This document shows, piece after piece, positions 6,068-11,056 of a stretch of 11,056 bases of DNA (position 1 is its first letter; each line of letters begins with the position of its first letter). The notes beneath the pieces were generated by a model. That model saw only the letters and a list, made by a program, of their open reading frames with translations. It did not search any database and was not told the DNA's origin. Location: contig JAJYJR010000130.1 in assembly GCA_021789355.1 (NCBI GenBank), forward strand, positions 1 to 11,056, written 5' to 3'. The position numbers were made by a program, and so were the translations under genes. Source of the stretch: Chloroflexota bacterium. Its GTDB lineage: Bacteria; Chloroflexota; Limnocylindria; Limnocylindrales; CSP1-4.

Positions 6068-6283
6068 TCACGGCCGGTCGATCCCTTCCTCGTCCAGCAG
6101 CCTCGCCCGAAGGGCCACGCGCTGCTCCTCGATCCACGCGGCCAGGACCCGCCGGCGATGCGCGTACCAGTCTGCGCCGGCCCAGCCACACGAGCAACGC
6201 ATGACAGGGCCCGGCGGGACCCGAAGAAGGTGGCTGGCCAGGAAGGCCACCTCCGCGCGCTCAGACGTCAGACGGATCAGCAC
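6068..6283 (-). CDS. Small CxC-motif hypothetical protein (71 aa)
   Basis: No recognised function. The frame could open at 6355, but GTG 6283 gives the more protein-like start (VLIRLTSERAEVAFLASHLL), with a GAGG about 10 nt upstream. The core is VPPGPVMRCSCGWAGADWYAHRRRVLAAW: a C-x-C-G-W motif followed by a His and a long helix. Similar Cys pairs occur in the 82-aa protein across the SRPBCC gene, but the two are not clearly related. It is followed after 36 nt by the SRPBCC gene on the same strand, so co-transcription is likely. The exact start remains uncertain. Confidence 0.6.
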   Translation of the reverse strand: MLIRLTSERAEVAFLASHLLRVPPGPVMRCSCGWAGADWYAHRRRVLAAWIEEQRVALRARLLDEEGIDRP

Positions 6284-6422
6284 TGGACGCCAACCTCGGC
6301 GCAAGTGTGGTCGCGCCGTACCCCGCGTGCAAGGGCCGAGCCGCCCCGGCGGCACCCAGGGGTTCGAATTCTCACGGCCGGCCCCAGGACGGCCACGCGC
6401 GACGTGCGGCAGGCCTGGAGGG

Positions 6423-6590
6423 TCAGTGGTACCGAAACTCGGGTTGCAGCCGGGCGAGCTGGTCGCGCAGGAGTCCGGCGCCGAGCTCCTCGGCGACCGC
6501 CGTCGCCAGGAGCGCAGCCACGCGCTCGTCCACCCTCGCGCGGCGCAGGCGAGCGGCCAGATTGGGCGGTTCGGGGCGTGCGGTGTCCAT
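6423..6590 (-). CDS. Small helical hypothetical protein (55 aa)
   Basis: No recognised family. ATG 6590 lies 5 nt after the stop of the 37-aa membrane miniprotein, with GAGGTAG overlapping that stop as a ribosome binding site; the tight spacing supports translational coupling. The protein is mainly one predicted helix, rich in Leu, Ala, Arg and Glu (LAARLRRARVDERVAALLAT, then AVAEELGAGLLRDQLARLQP), and ends EFRYH. It is soluble, with no Cys. The frame continues upstream to 6725 but that portion is the out-of-frame shadow of the miniprotein. Confidence 0.55.
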   Translation of the reverse strand: MDTARPEPPNLAARLRRARVDERVAALLATAVAEELGAGLLRDQLARLQPEFRYH

Positions 6591-6595
6591 GGCGC

Positions 6596-6709
6596 CTACC
6601 TCGGGCTGAATGGCCCGGGGAAACGCAGTCCCCGGGCGACCATGATGGCGGCGCCCACCGACACGAACACGACGGTCGGGCCACCCCACAGGACGAACGG
6701 CGTTGGCAT
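6596..6709 (-). CDS. Single-helix membrane miniprotein (37 aa)
   Basis: ATG 6709 to TAG 6598-6596. The peptide has one hydrophobic helix at about residues 4-24 (FVLWGGPTVVFVSVGAAIMV) followed by Arg and an aromatic/Pro tail (ARGLRFPGPFSPR). This is a typical N-out or N-in single-pass small protein, with positive charge after the helix. The upstream GAAGAGA is a weak ribosome binding site. The stop is 5 nt from the next start. The DNA contains a perfect 9-bp hairpin inside the coding region. No family is recognised; it is supported by the membrane pattern and the operon spacing, not by homology. Confidence 0.5.
   Translation of the reverse strand: MPTPFVLWGGPTVVFVSVGAAIMVARGLRFPGPFSPR
6613..6637. 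promoter_or_regulatory. Strong hairpin inside the 37-aa miniprotein gene
   Basis: GCCCGGGGA (6613-6621) and TCCCCGGGC (6629-6637) are perfect 9-bp arms with a 7-nt loop. It lies in the 3' half of the miniprotein frame and 23 nt before the next start on the minus strand, so it could attenuate transcription or alter coupled translation. No T-run on either side. Confidence 0.4.
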
Positions 6710-6885
6710 GGGAGCGTCTCTTCAAGCGGCCGGACGGTCTCGCCAGTCGGTCCGCGCGGTCCCGGCGGCTGCCGCGTGGGCCGCGCCTCGTCGCTTCCCG
6801 CGACCGTGTCGCATGGTCATCGGCCGATAGCCACGCCGGAAAGAGTCGTTGCGCCCGAAACGGACGACCGGATGGCGCGATCGGC

Positions 6886-6891
6886 TACGCT
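6886..6891 (+). promoter_or_regulatory. Leaderless-type -10 (TACGCT) for the site-2 protease gene
   Basis: TACGCT followed by 6 nt and GTG at 6898, with no ribosome binding site. This decides the start against the longer open frame beginning at 6703, whose extra 65 codons are Arg/Pro-rich and not protein-like. Confidence 0.6.
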
Positions 6892-6897
6892 GCGCCC

Positions 6898-8016
6898 GTG
6901 CGCGCCGGATCGCTCCGCATCTTCCGCATCGCCGGCATCGACGTGTATGTCCACGTCAGCTGGCTGGTGATCTTCGCGCTGGTGACGTGGTCGCTCGCCG
7001 TGGGCTACTACCCGCCCCTGTTGCCGGACCTCACGGCCGCCCAGGCCTGGACGCTCGGTGCGATCTCGACGATCCTGCTCTTCGCCTCCGTCCTGGTGCA
7101 CGAGCTGGCGCACTCGCTCGTCGCGCGGACGCGGGGCATGCAGGCCGCCTCGATCACGCTCTTCATCTTCGGGGGCATCTCCAGCCTGACCAGCGATGCC
7201 CCCCGCGCCTCGACCGAATTCCTGGTCGCGATCGTGGGGCCGCTGACCAGCCTGCTGCTGGCGGGCGCCTGCTTCCTCGTCGCCGCGGCGGTCGGCGACC
7301 CGCGCGTGGTCGCCCTGTTCCGCTACCTCGCCCTCATCAACGCACTGCTCGGAGGCTTCAACCTGATCCCCGGCTTCCCCCTGGATGGGGGCCGCGTGCT
7401 GCGTGCCGTCGTGTGGCAGCTCACCGGCAGCATGCGCCGGGGTCTCGAGGTGGCGGTGGGCGCCGGACAGCTGGTGGGCTACGTCTTCATGGTCCTGGGC
7501 GTCCTCCTGGTCCTCAGCGGCAACGCGTTCAACGGGATCTGGATCGCGGTCATCGGCTGGTTCCTGCAGGGGGCGGGCGCCGCGCAGCTCCGGCAGGTGC
7601 GCTCCGAAGAGCGCCTGACGGGCGTGTCGGTCCGCGACGTCATGCGCCCCGACACGAGCGCGATCGAGCCCAACGCCTCGGTCGAGGACCTGGTCGAGGG
7701 GTACCTGGTGCCGGGCAACCGGCGCGCCGTTCCAGTCGTCGCCGGGGACCGCCTCGTGGGGATGGTCACGCTCGGCGACATCCAGGCGATCGCGCCGCAG
7801 GCGCGCGCGTCCACCCGCGTGGTCGACGTCATGGGTGGCCGTACGGGTGTTACCTCCGTGGGGCCGGATACCCCGCTGGCCGCAGCGCTGGAGGCCATGC
7901 TCGCGGGCGACTTCGAGCAGCTGCCGGTGCTGGAAGACGGGCGGCTCATCGGTGTGCTCGGCCGGGCGGACATCATCCGGCAGATCCAGCTGCGCGAGGC
8001 GCTGCACCTCGAGTAG
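6898..8016 (+). CDS. Site-2 protease family zinc metalloprotease with two CBS domains
   Basis: A 372-aa intramembrane protease of the S2P/M50 family, SpoIVFB-like subgroup. The zinc-binding HELAH is at residues 68-72 in the second helix. The third-ligand motif NLIPGFPLDGG is at 155-165, with Asp163 as the expected zinc ligand. About six membrane helices fill residues 15-235. Two CBS domains follow, at about 245-300 (VRDVMRPDTSAIEPNASVEDL) and 308-365 (VVDVMGGRTGVTSVGPDTPL); these usually bind adenosine nucleotides and gate activity. The family cleaves membrane-embedded substrates such as anti-sigma factors; the substrate here is unknown and no sigma/anti-sigma gene is adjacent. It stands alone, divergent from the miniprotein cluster. 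GTG 6898 is chosen from the leaderless promoter. Confidence 0.93.
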   Translation: MRAGSLRIFRIAGIDVYVHVSWLVIFALVTWSLAVGYYPPLLPDLTAAQAWTLGAISTILLFASVLVHELAHSLVARTRGMQAASITLFIFGGISSLTSDAPRASTEFLVAIVGPLTSLLLAGACFLVAAAVGDPRVVALFRYLALINALLGGFNLIPGFPLDGGRVLRAVVWQLTGSMRRGLEVAVGAGQLVGYVFMVLGVLLVLSGNAFNGIWIAVIGWFLQGAGAAQLRQVRSEERLTGVSVRDVMRPDTSAIEPNASVEDLVEGYLVPGNRRAVPVVAGDRLVGMVTLGDIQAIAPQARASTRVVDVMGGRTGVTSVGPDTPLAAALEAMLAGDFEQLPVLEDGRLIGVLGRADIIRQIQLREALHLE

Positions 8017-8039
8017 CCATGGCCGGTCGCTGTCCCGGT

Positions 8040-8153
8040 TCAGGCCGCCGCGGCGCTGACCAGGAGGCGGCCGAGGATGCGGCGCGGCAAGCCGGGTCGA
8101 CTCGGCCCCGCGAGCTCGGCGGCCATCCTTCGACGGGCCGGGTACCTGGCCAT
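8040..8153 (-). CDS. Doubtful 37-aa basic ORF
   Basis: This fills the gap after the protease. From ATG 8153 the frame reads MARYPARRRMAAELAG, then LPRRILGRLLVSAAAA to a TGA at 8042-8040. It is strongly basic with an amphipathic end. GGGGAG lies only 3 nt before the start, which is too close for a normal ribosome binding site. The frame stays open upstream with a protein-like RFLGAAWADGER, so it may be the tail of a decayed gene. No family recognised. Confidence 0.2.
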   Translation of the reverse strand: MARYPARRRMAAELAGPSRPGLPRRILGRLLVSAAAA

Positions 8154-8197
8154 CCGCTCCCCGTCGGCCCACGCTGCGCCCAGGAAGCGCGGAATGA

Positions 8198-8308
8198 TCA
8201 GGGCATGATCCGGACCTCCGCCTTGACCTCCACGGGGAGGTTGAACGGCAGCTCGGCCATGCCGACGGCGGAGCGGGCGTGCGCGCCGACCACGCGCGCG
8301 GGCGTGAA
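8198..8308 (-). pseudogene. RidA (YjgF/UK114) family C-terminal remnant
   Basis: The last about 36 codons of a minus-strand frame read as a RidA C-terminus: ARVVGAHARSAVGMAELP, then PVEVKAEVRI before the TGA at 8200-8198. RidA proteins (enamine/imine deaminases) end with a conserved ARSxVGVAxLPxxxxVEIEA segment containing the active-site Arg; that Arg (HARSAV) is kept here. The first roughly 90 residues of the family, including the N-terminal strands, are absent: upstream codons are Pro/Glu/Leu-rich and unlike the family. It is therefore a truncated gene, not a working RidA. It lies between the protease gene and the lysine-rich mini-ORF. Confidence 0.6.
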
Positions 8309-8456
8309 GGGTAGCCGGACCCCGGGTGGCGCCTGGGCCGGCTCTGGAAGCTCGAGATCCGGCTCCCGCAGCCTGCTGGTCGCCCAGGGCTCGGGCAACT
8401 CGAGGCTCCCAGGCAGCTCGCGCCCGGCGAGATCAGGATCGGTCGGCACCAAGCGT

Positions 8457-8488
8457 GATGGCCCCTGGCGTTTCGTCGAGAGGCCATC
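8457..8488 (-). terminator. Inverted repeat after the lysine-rich mini-ORF
   Basis: GATGGCC (8457-8463) and GGCCATC (8482-8488) are perfect 7-bp arms around an 18-nt loop, 22 nt downstream of the mini-ORF stop on the minus strand. Weak terminator candidate: large loop and no T-run. Confidence 0.3.
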
Positions 8489-8510
8489 AATGCGTGTTGC
8501 GTGAGGCGGG

Positions 8511-8585
8511 CTACTTGCCCTTCTTGCCTGCCTTCTTCTCCGGCTTCGCCTTCTTGTCCGGCTTCGCCTTCTTGTCCTTGGCCAT
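8511..8585 (-). CDS. Lysine-rich 24-aa miniprotein
   Basis: ATG 8585-8583 to TAG 8513-8511. The peptide is MAKDKKAKPDKKAKPEKKAG plus KKGK: half its residues are lysine, arranged as DKKAKP, DKKAKP, EKKAGK. The ribosome binding site is the best in the window, AAGGAG with 7 nt before the ATG. The underlying DNA is an 18-bp repeat (GACAAGAAGGCGAAGCCG twice, then a diverged copy), unusually A-rich for this genome. Such short Lys/Ala/Pro-rich peptides resemble the tails of histone H1-like or ribosome-associated proteins, so nucleic-acid binding is possible, but no family is recognised. It stands between a recombinase remnant and a RidA remnant. Confidence 0.55.
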   Translation of the reverse strand: MAKDKKAKPDKKAKPEKKAGKKGK

Positions 8586-8621
8586 CGCGGGTCTCCTTCG
8601 AGCAGGTTGACGGCGCACAGG

Positions 8622-8747
8622 CTAGAGCATCGGTGGGCCCTTCTCGTGCCGCACGTGCAGCATGCCGTCACGATGGTCTCCGACCCGGATGGCCGAGACC
8701 TCGCCGACGCGCAGGCCCGCGTCGAGCATGATCGCGAGGCCAGGTGC
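8622..8747 (-). pseudogene. Tyrosine recombinase (phage-type integrase) fragment
   Basis: A 41-codon piece ending at TAG 8624-8622. It reads LAIMLDAGLRVGEVSAIRVGD, then HVRHEKGPPML. LDxGLRVGEV...L/IR..D is the start of the catalytic domain of XerC/XerD-like integrases, with the first catalytic Arg in GLR, and HEKG matches the following beta-hairpin Lys. The N-terminal core-binding domain and the later HxxR, H/W and Tyr motifs are missing. The fragment is joined within about 3 nt to a tRNA-Gln 5' piece at 8776-8750, so it looks like a deletion scar of an integrative element. Confidence 0.65.
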
Positions 8748-8749
8748 AG

Positions 8750-8776
8750 GGCGCCTTACCGCTTGGCCACTCGCCA
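8750..8776 (-). pseudogene. tRNA-Gln 5' fragment (acceptor 5' strand and D arm)
   Basis: On the minus strand, TGGCGAG then TG then the D arm GCCAAGCGGTAAGGC reproduces the first ~25 nt of tRNA-Gln. It differs from the intact tRNA-Gln(CTG) at 10958 at 3 of the first 27 positions, so it was a separate isoacceptor (probably TTG) and not a recent copy. The homology stops after about nt 27, where recombinase-like sequence begins. No anticodon loop, T arm or 3' end follows. It lies 11 nt after the glnS stop. Confidence 0.65.
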
Positions 8777-8787
8777 GTGCCTCGTGC

Positions 8788-10488
8788 TCAGGTGCCCTGC
8801 CGCCCCTGCGCCTGGAGTTTCGCCCAGGTGTCCTTCAGCGTGAGTGTCCGGTTGAAGACCGGGTGGCCGCGCGTCGAATCGGCGTCGCGGCAGAAATAGC
8901 CGAGCCGCTCGAACTGCACCGTCTCACCCGCCGGCAGGTCGCCGAGGGCCGGCTCCAGGAGGCAGCCCTGGAGCACCTCCTCGGAATCCGGGTTCAGGTC
9001 CGCGAAGAGGTCGCCGCCGTCCGCTCCGGGGTCCGGCCGGCTGAAGAGGTGGTCGTACAGCCGTACCTCGGAGGGCATCGCGTGATCGGCCGAGATCCAG
9101 TGGAGGGTCGCCTTCGGCCGGCGGCCGTCCGGCGCGTCGCCGCCACGGGTGGCCGGGTCATAGGTGCACCGCAACTCCACGACGTCCCCTGCCGCGTCCT
9201 TCACGATGTCGCGGCAGGTCACGAAGTACGCAGACCGCAGTCGCACCTCGCGGCCCGGGGCCATGCGGAAGAACTTTGCCGGAGGATCCTCCATGAAGTC
9301 GTCGCGCTCGATCCACAGCTCGTGCGTGAAGGGCACCTTGCGACTCCCGGCCGACGGGTCCTCCGGGTTGTTGACGACGTCCATCTCCTCGACCCGCCCC
9401 TCGGGGTAGTTCTCGATGACCACCTTGAGCGGCCGCAGGACGGCGAAGCGCCGCGGAGCCTTCCGGTTGAGGACGTCGCGCACCGCGTGCTCGAGCATGC
9501 CCACCTCGACGACGCTGTCGCTCTTCGCCACTCCGATCATCGCGGCGAAGTCACGGATGCCCTCGGCGGGGAAGCCGCGCCGCCGCAGGCCCGAGATGGT
9601 GGGCATCCGCGGATCGTCCCAGCCGCGCACGTGCCCCTCGTGGACGAGACGCAGGAGAACGCGCTTGGAGAGCACGGTGTACGTGAGGTTGAGCCGCGCG
9701 AACTCGTACTGCCGGGGGCGTGAGGGCACCGGAAGGTTCTCGATGAGCCAGTCGTAGAGCGGCCGGTGGGCCTCGAACTCCAGGGTGCAGATGGAGTGCG
9801 TGATCCCCTCGATCGCGTCGGACTGGCCGTGCGCGAAGTCGTACGTCGGGTAGACGCACCACGCGTCACCGGTGCGCGGATGCGCGGCATGCACGATCCG
9901 GTACAGCACCGGGTCCCGCAGGTTGATGTTCGGAGATGCCATGTCGATCCTGGCGCGCAGCACCCGCGCGCCGTTGGGGAACTCGCCCTTCCGCATCCGT
10001 TCGAACAGCTCGAGGCTCTCCTCGACGGGCCGGTTACGCCAGGGGCTGTTCCGGCCGGGTTCGGTGAGCGTGCCGCGGTGCGCTCGGATCTCGTCGGCCG
10101 AGAGGTCGTCCACGTAGGCCTTGCCGGCCCGGATCAGGTGGAGGGCCCAGTCGTAGAGCTGCTCGAAGTAGTCGGACGCGAAGTAGAGGTGCCCGCCCCA
10201 GTCGAACCCGAGCCAGCGCACGTCCGCCTGGATCGCGTCGATGTACTCCTGCTCCTCCTTGACGGGGTTCGTGTCGTCGAAGCGCAGGTGACAGCGGCCG
10301 CCGAACTCGCGCGCGATGCCGAAGTTGAGGCAGATCGACTTGGCGTGACCGATGTGCAGGTAGCCGTTCGGCTCCGGTGGGAATCGGGTGACGATCGTCT
10401 CGTGCCTGCCGTCCCGCACGTCGGCGGCCACGATCTCACGGATGAAATCGCCTCGTTCCGGCGAGGTTGATGTCCGAACCGAATCCAC
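8788..10488 (-). CDS. glnS: Glutaminyl-tRNA synthetase (GlnRS)
   Basis: A 566-aa class I aminoacyl-tRNA synthetase that charges tRNA-Gln with glutamine in the cytoplasm. Length is close to the E. coli enzyme (554 aa). The catalytic Rossmann domain carries [16 protein letters not shown], with HIGH at residues 45-48, and the KMSKS-equivalent VLSKR at 272-276. The acceptor-binding insert includes [15 protein letters not shown]. The C-terminal beta-barrel anticodon-binding region fills about 345-560 ([26 protein letters not shown]). The GTG start at 10488 has GGTGAG at suitable spacing. All motifs are intact. It is flanked on the same strand by an intact tRNA-Gln upstream and a broken tRNA-Gln downstream. 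GlnRS indicates direct Gln-tRNA formation, at least alongside any amidotransferase route. Confidence 0.97.
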   Translation of the reverse strand: MDSVRTSTSPERGDFIREIVAADVRDGRHETIVTRFPPEPNGYLHIGHAKSICLNFGIAREFGGRCHLRFDDTNPVKEEQEYIDAIQADVRWLGFDWGGHLYFASDYFEQLYDWALHLIRAGKAYVDDLSADEIRAHRGTLTEPGRNSPWRNRPVEESLELFERMRKGEFPNGARVLRARIDMASPNINLRDPVLYRIVHAAHPRTGDAWCVYPTYDFAHGQSDAIEGITHSICTLEFEAHRPLYDWLIENLPVPSRPRQYEFARLNLTYTVLSKRVLLRLVHEGHVRGWDDPRMPTISGLRRRGFPAEGIRDFAAMIGVAKSDSVVEVGMLEHAVRDVLNRKAPRRFAVLRPLKVVIENYPEGRVEEMDVVNNPEDPSAGSRKVPFTHELWIERDDFMEDPPAKFFRMAPGREVRLRSAYFVTCRDIVKDAAGDVVELRCTYDPATRGGDAPDGRRPKATLHWISADHAMPSEVRLYDHLFSRPDPGADGGDLFADLNPDSEEVLQGCLLEPALGDLPAGETVQFERLGYFCRDADSTRGHPVFNRTLTLKDTWAKLQAQGRQGT

Positions 10489-10550
10489 GGGATGCTCACC
10501 GATCGCGGCGGGGCGCGACCGGCGTCCTCACCGTCGTGGCCACACGACCG

Positions 10551-10556
10551 AGGCTA
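10551..10556 (-). promoter_or_regulatory. Possible -10 (TAGCCT) for glnS
   Basis: TAGCCT on the minus strand, between the 49-aa gene and glnS, would give a leader of about 55-60 nt. No good -35 is seen, so glnS may also be read from the upstream small gene. Confidence 0.3.
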
Positions 10557-10577
10557 ACACAGGGCCGGGTCATGCCC

Positions 10578-10727
10578 TCAGCGCGATGCGACGTACCGGA
10601 GGAGCCCCGCGGCGAGCACGACGACGCCGGCGCCGGCCAGCGGCAGTCGTCCGGCCACGAGGCCCACGGCCAGGATGACGATGCCGATCACGGCGTACAG
10701 CCAGACCGGAAGCCGCACCAGCTGCAT
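10578..10727 (-). CDS. Two-helix membrane miniprotein (49 aa)
   Basis: ATG 10727 to TGA 10580-10578. The peptide starts MQLVRLPVWLYAVIGIVILA and continues VGLVAGRLPLAGAGVVVLAAGLL, ending RYVASR: two hydrophobic helices joined by a short GRLP turn. AAGGGA about 8 nt upstream is a suitable ribosome binding site. No family recognised; the pattern is that of a small hairpin membrane protein. It lies 89 nt before glnS on the same strand and about 160 nt after the tRNA-Gln. An 11-bp palindrome, TTCGTTACGAA (10740-10750), stands just upstream and may be an operator. Confidence 0.6.
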   Translation of the reverse strand: MQLVRLPVWLYAVIGIVILAVGLVAGRLPLAGAGVVVLAAGLLRYVASR

Positions 10728-10739
10728 CGACGTTTCCCT

Positions 10740-10750
10740 TTCGTTACGAA
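10740..10750. promoter_or_regulatory. Palindrome upstream of the 49-aa gene
   Basis: TTCGTTACGAA is a perfect palindrome around a central base, 13 nt before the start codon of the 49-aa gene. It may be an operator, or may occur by chance. Confidence 0.25.
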
Positions 10751-10883
10751 GGCCTGCCCCACGGGGCGGGACCGTCCAAGGCGGGGCGACCTCGCAGGCG
10801 ATCGCAGCAGCGCTCGGAGGACCGGAGGACGACTGACTGAGCCACGGCTCCCGCCCGACAGGGCTCGCTCGTGCTCAGAGAGG

Positions 10884-10958
10884 TGGCTGGCGAGGAAGGA
10901 TTCGAACCTTCAATCCCCTGATCCAGAGTCAGGTGCCTTACCGTTAGGCCACTCGCCA
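10884..10958 (-). tRNA. tRNA-Gln (anticodon CTG)
   Basis: A complete cloverleaf on the minus strand: acceptor TGGCGAG/CTCGCCA, D arm GCC-TAACGGTAA-GGC, anticodon stem CCTGA/TCAGG with loop CTCTGGA (anticodon CTG at 10926-10924, reads CAG), and T arm GAAGG-TTCGAAT-CCTTC. G73 and an encoded CCA follow (10886-10884). The weak first pair (T1-A72) and G73 are known GlnRS identity features. It is followed on the same strand by the 49-aa gene and glnS. Confidence 0.95.
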
Positions 10959-10972
10959 CCGCAAGCGTCCGG

Positions 10973-11000
10973 ATGATACCGCAGCTGGCGGGCGGGTCGA
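10973..11000 (-). promoter_or_regulatory. tRNA-Gln promoter (TCGACC - 16 bp - TATCAT)
   Basis: On the minus strand, TCGACC (11000-10995) and TATCAT (10978-10973) are 16 bp apart, with the tRNA starting 14 nt after the -10. It is the strongest -10 match near the gene. Confidence 0.6.
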
Positions 11001-11056
11001 CGCCACCACGGTGGCCGGCGCGCCGGTGGGCGTGCACCGCCGGAGTATCGTTGATG

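Noticed and set aside
6353..6382. tRNA-3'-end-like sequence on the plus strand (GGGGTTCGAATTCTC followed by a CCA-like end)
   Set aside because: The T-loop looks right, but the T stem needs two G-T pairs and one mismatch, and no matching 5' acceptor strand or anticodon arm is found upstream. Probably chance or at most a remnant.
6703..6897. N-terminal extension of the site-2 protease from ATG 6703
   Set aside because: The extra residues are Arg/Pro/Ser-rich and unlike the family; the GTG at 6898 follows a leaderless -10 and gives the normal family N-terminus.
5597..6970. Long plus-strand open frames opposite the SRPBCC cluster
   Set aside because: Low-complexity Arg/Pro/Ser translation, opposite well-supported minus-strand genes.
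6817..8490. 557-aa minus-strand open frame opposite the site-2 protease
   Set aside because: No protein family features; it mirrors the protease codons and has low-complexity composition.
10756..10850. Short palindromes GCCCCACGGGGC and GAGCCACGGCTC between tRNA-Gln and the 49-aa gene
   Set aside because: Arms of 5 bp with a 2-nt centre in GC-rich DNA are expected by chance and lack a T-run, so no terminator is claimed.
11046..11056. TATCGT followed by TTGATG at the window end as a promoter and start of a next plus-strand gene
   Set aside because: The ATG is only 2 nt after the -10, too close for a start, and no downstream sequence is available; a leaderless start just beyond the window is possible but cannot be shown.

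Overview
This is a compact, very GC-rich bacterial window with no phage or plasmid backbone. Small gaps, frequent GTG starts, leaderless-type promoters and the gene mix (ferric-reductase-like membrane protein, DoxX, three-repeat DUF5666-type protein, GlnRS) suggest a Chloroflexota lineage of the Limnocylindria/Ellin6529 type or a high-GC actinobacterium. That assignment is an inference from gene content and base composition only.

Layout. 1-855 is the C-terminal part of a ferric-reductase-like haem membrane protein, ending in an 18-bp tandem repeat. 856-1563 is mostly non-coding, with one possible short minus-strand gene and a paired TTCAGG box. Plus-strand genes follow: a DoxX-family membrane protein (1564-2079), a secreted or anchored protein with three DUF5666-like repeats (2347-3411), and an aquaporin (3538-4452). 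A TetR regulator (minus, 4516-5208) is divergent from a small Cys-containing protein (plus, 5256-5504), and a palindromic operator overlaps both putative promoters. A minus-strand cluster runs from 6709 down to 5561: a 37-aa membrane miniprotein, a 55-aa protein, a 71-aa CxC protein and an SRPBCC/AHSA1 protein. A site-2-protease-type rhomboid-like zinc metalloprotease with two CBS domains (6898-8016) is transcribed divergently from it.

8017-8787 is a graveyard and miniprotein zone on the minus strand. It holds a RidA C-terminal remnant, a 24-aa lysine-rich ORF with a strong ribosome binding site, and a tyrosine-recombinase fragment fused to the 5' third of a tRNA-Gln gene. glnS (10488 to 8788, minus) ends 11 nt before that tRNA fragment. 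Upstream of glnS lie a 49-aa two-helix membrane miniprotein and an intact tRNA-Gln(CTG) with its own promoter, all on the same strand.

How the parts may work together. The paired TTCAGG-N5-TTCAGG boxes (11-bp period, typical of OmpR/PhoB response regulators) in the two intergenic regions around the envelope genes suggest that 1-3411 holds a co-regulated envelope/redox group. GlnRS and tRNA-Gln form a direct glutaminylation locus that appears once to have been invaded by an integrative element. No complete new defence or mobile system is visible. The novelty here is in small ORFs, shared regulatory boxes and the tRNA/integrase scar.
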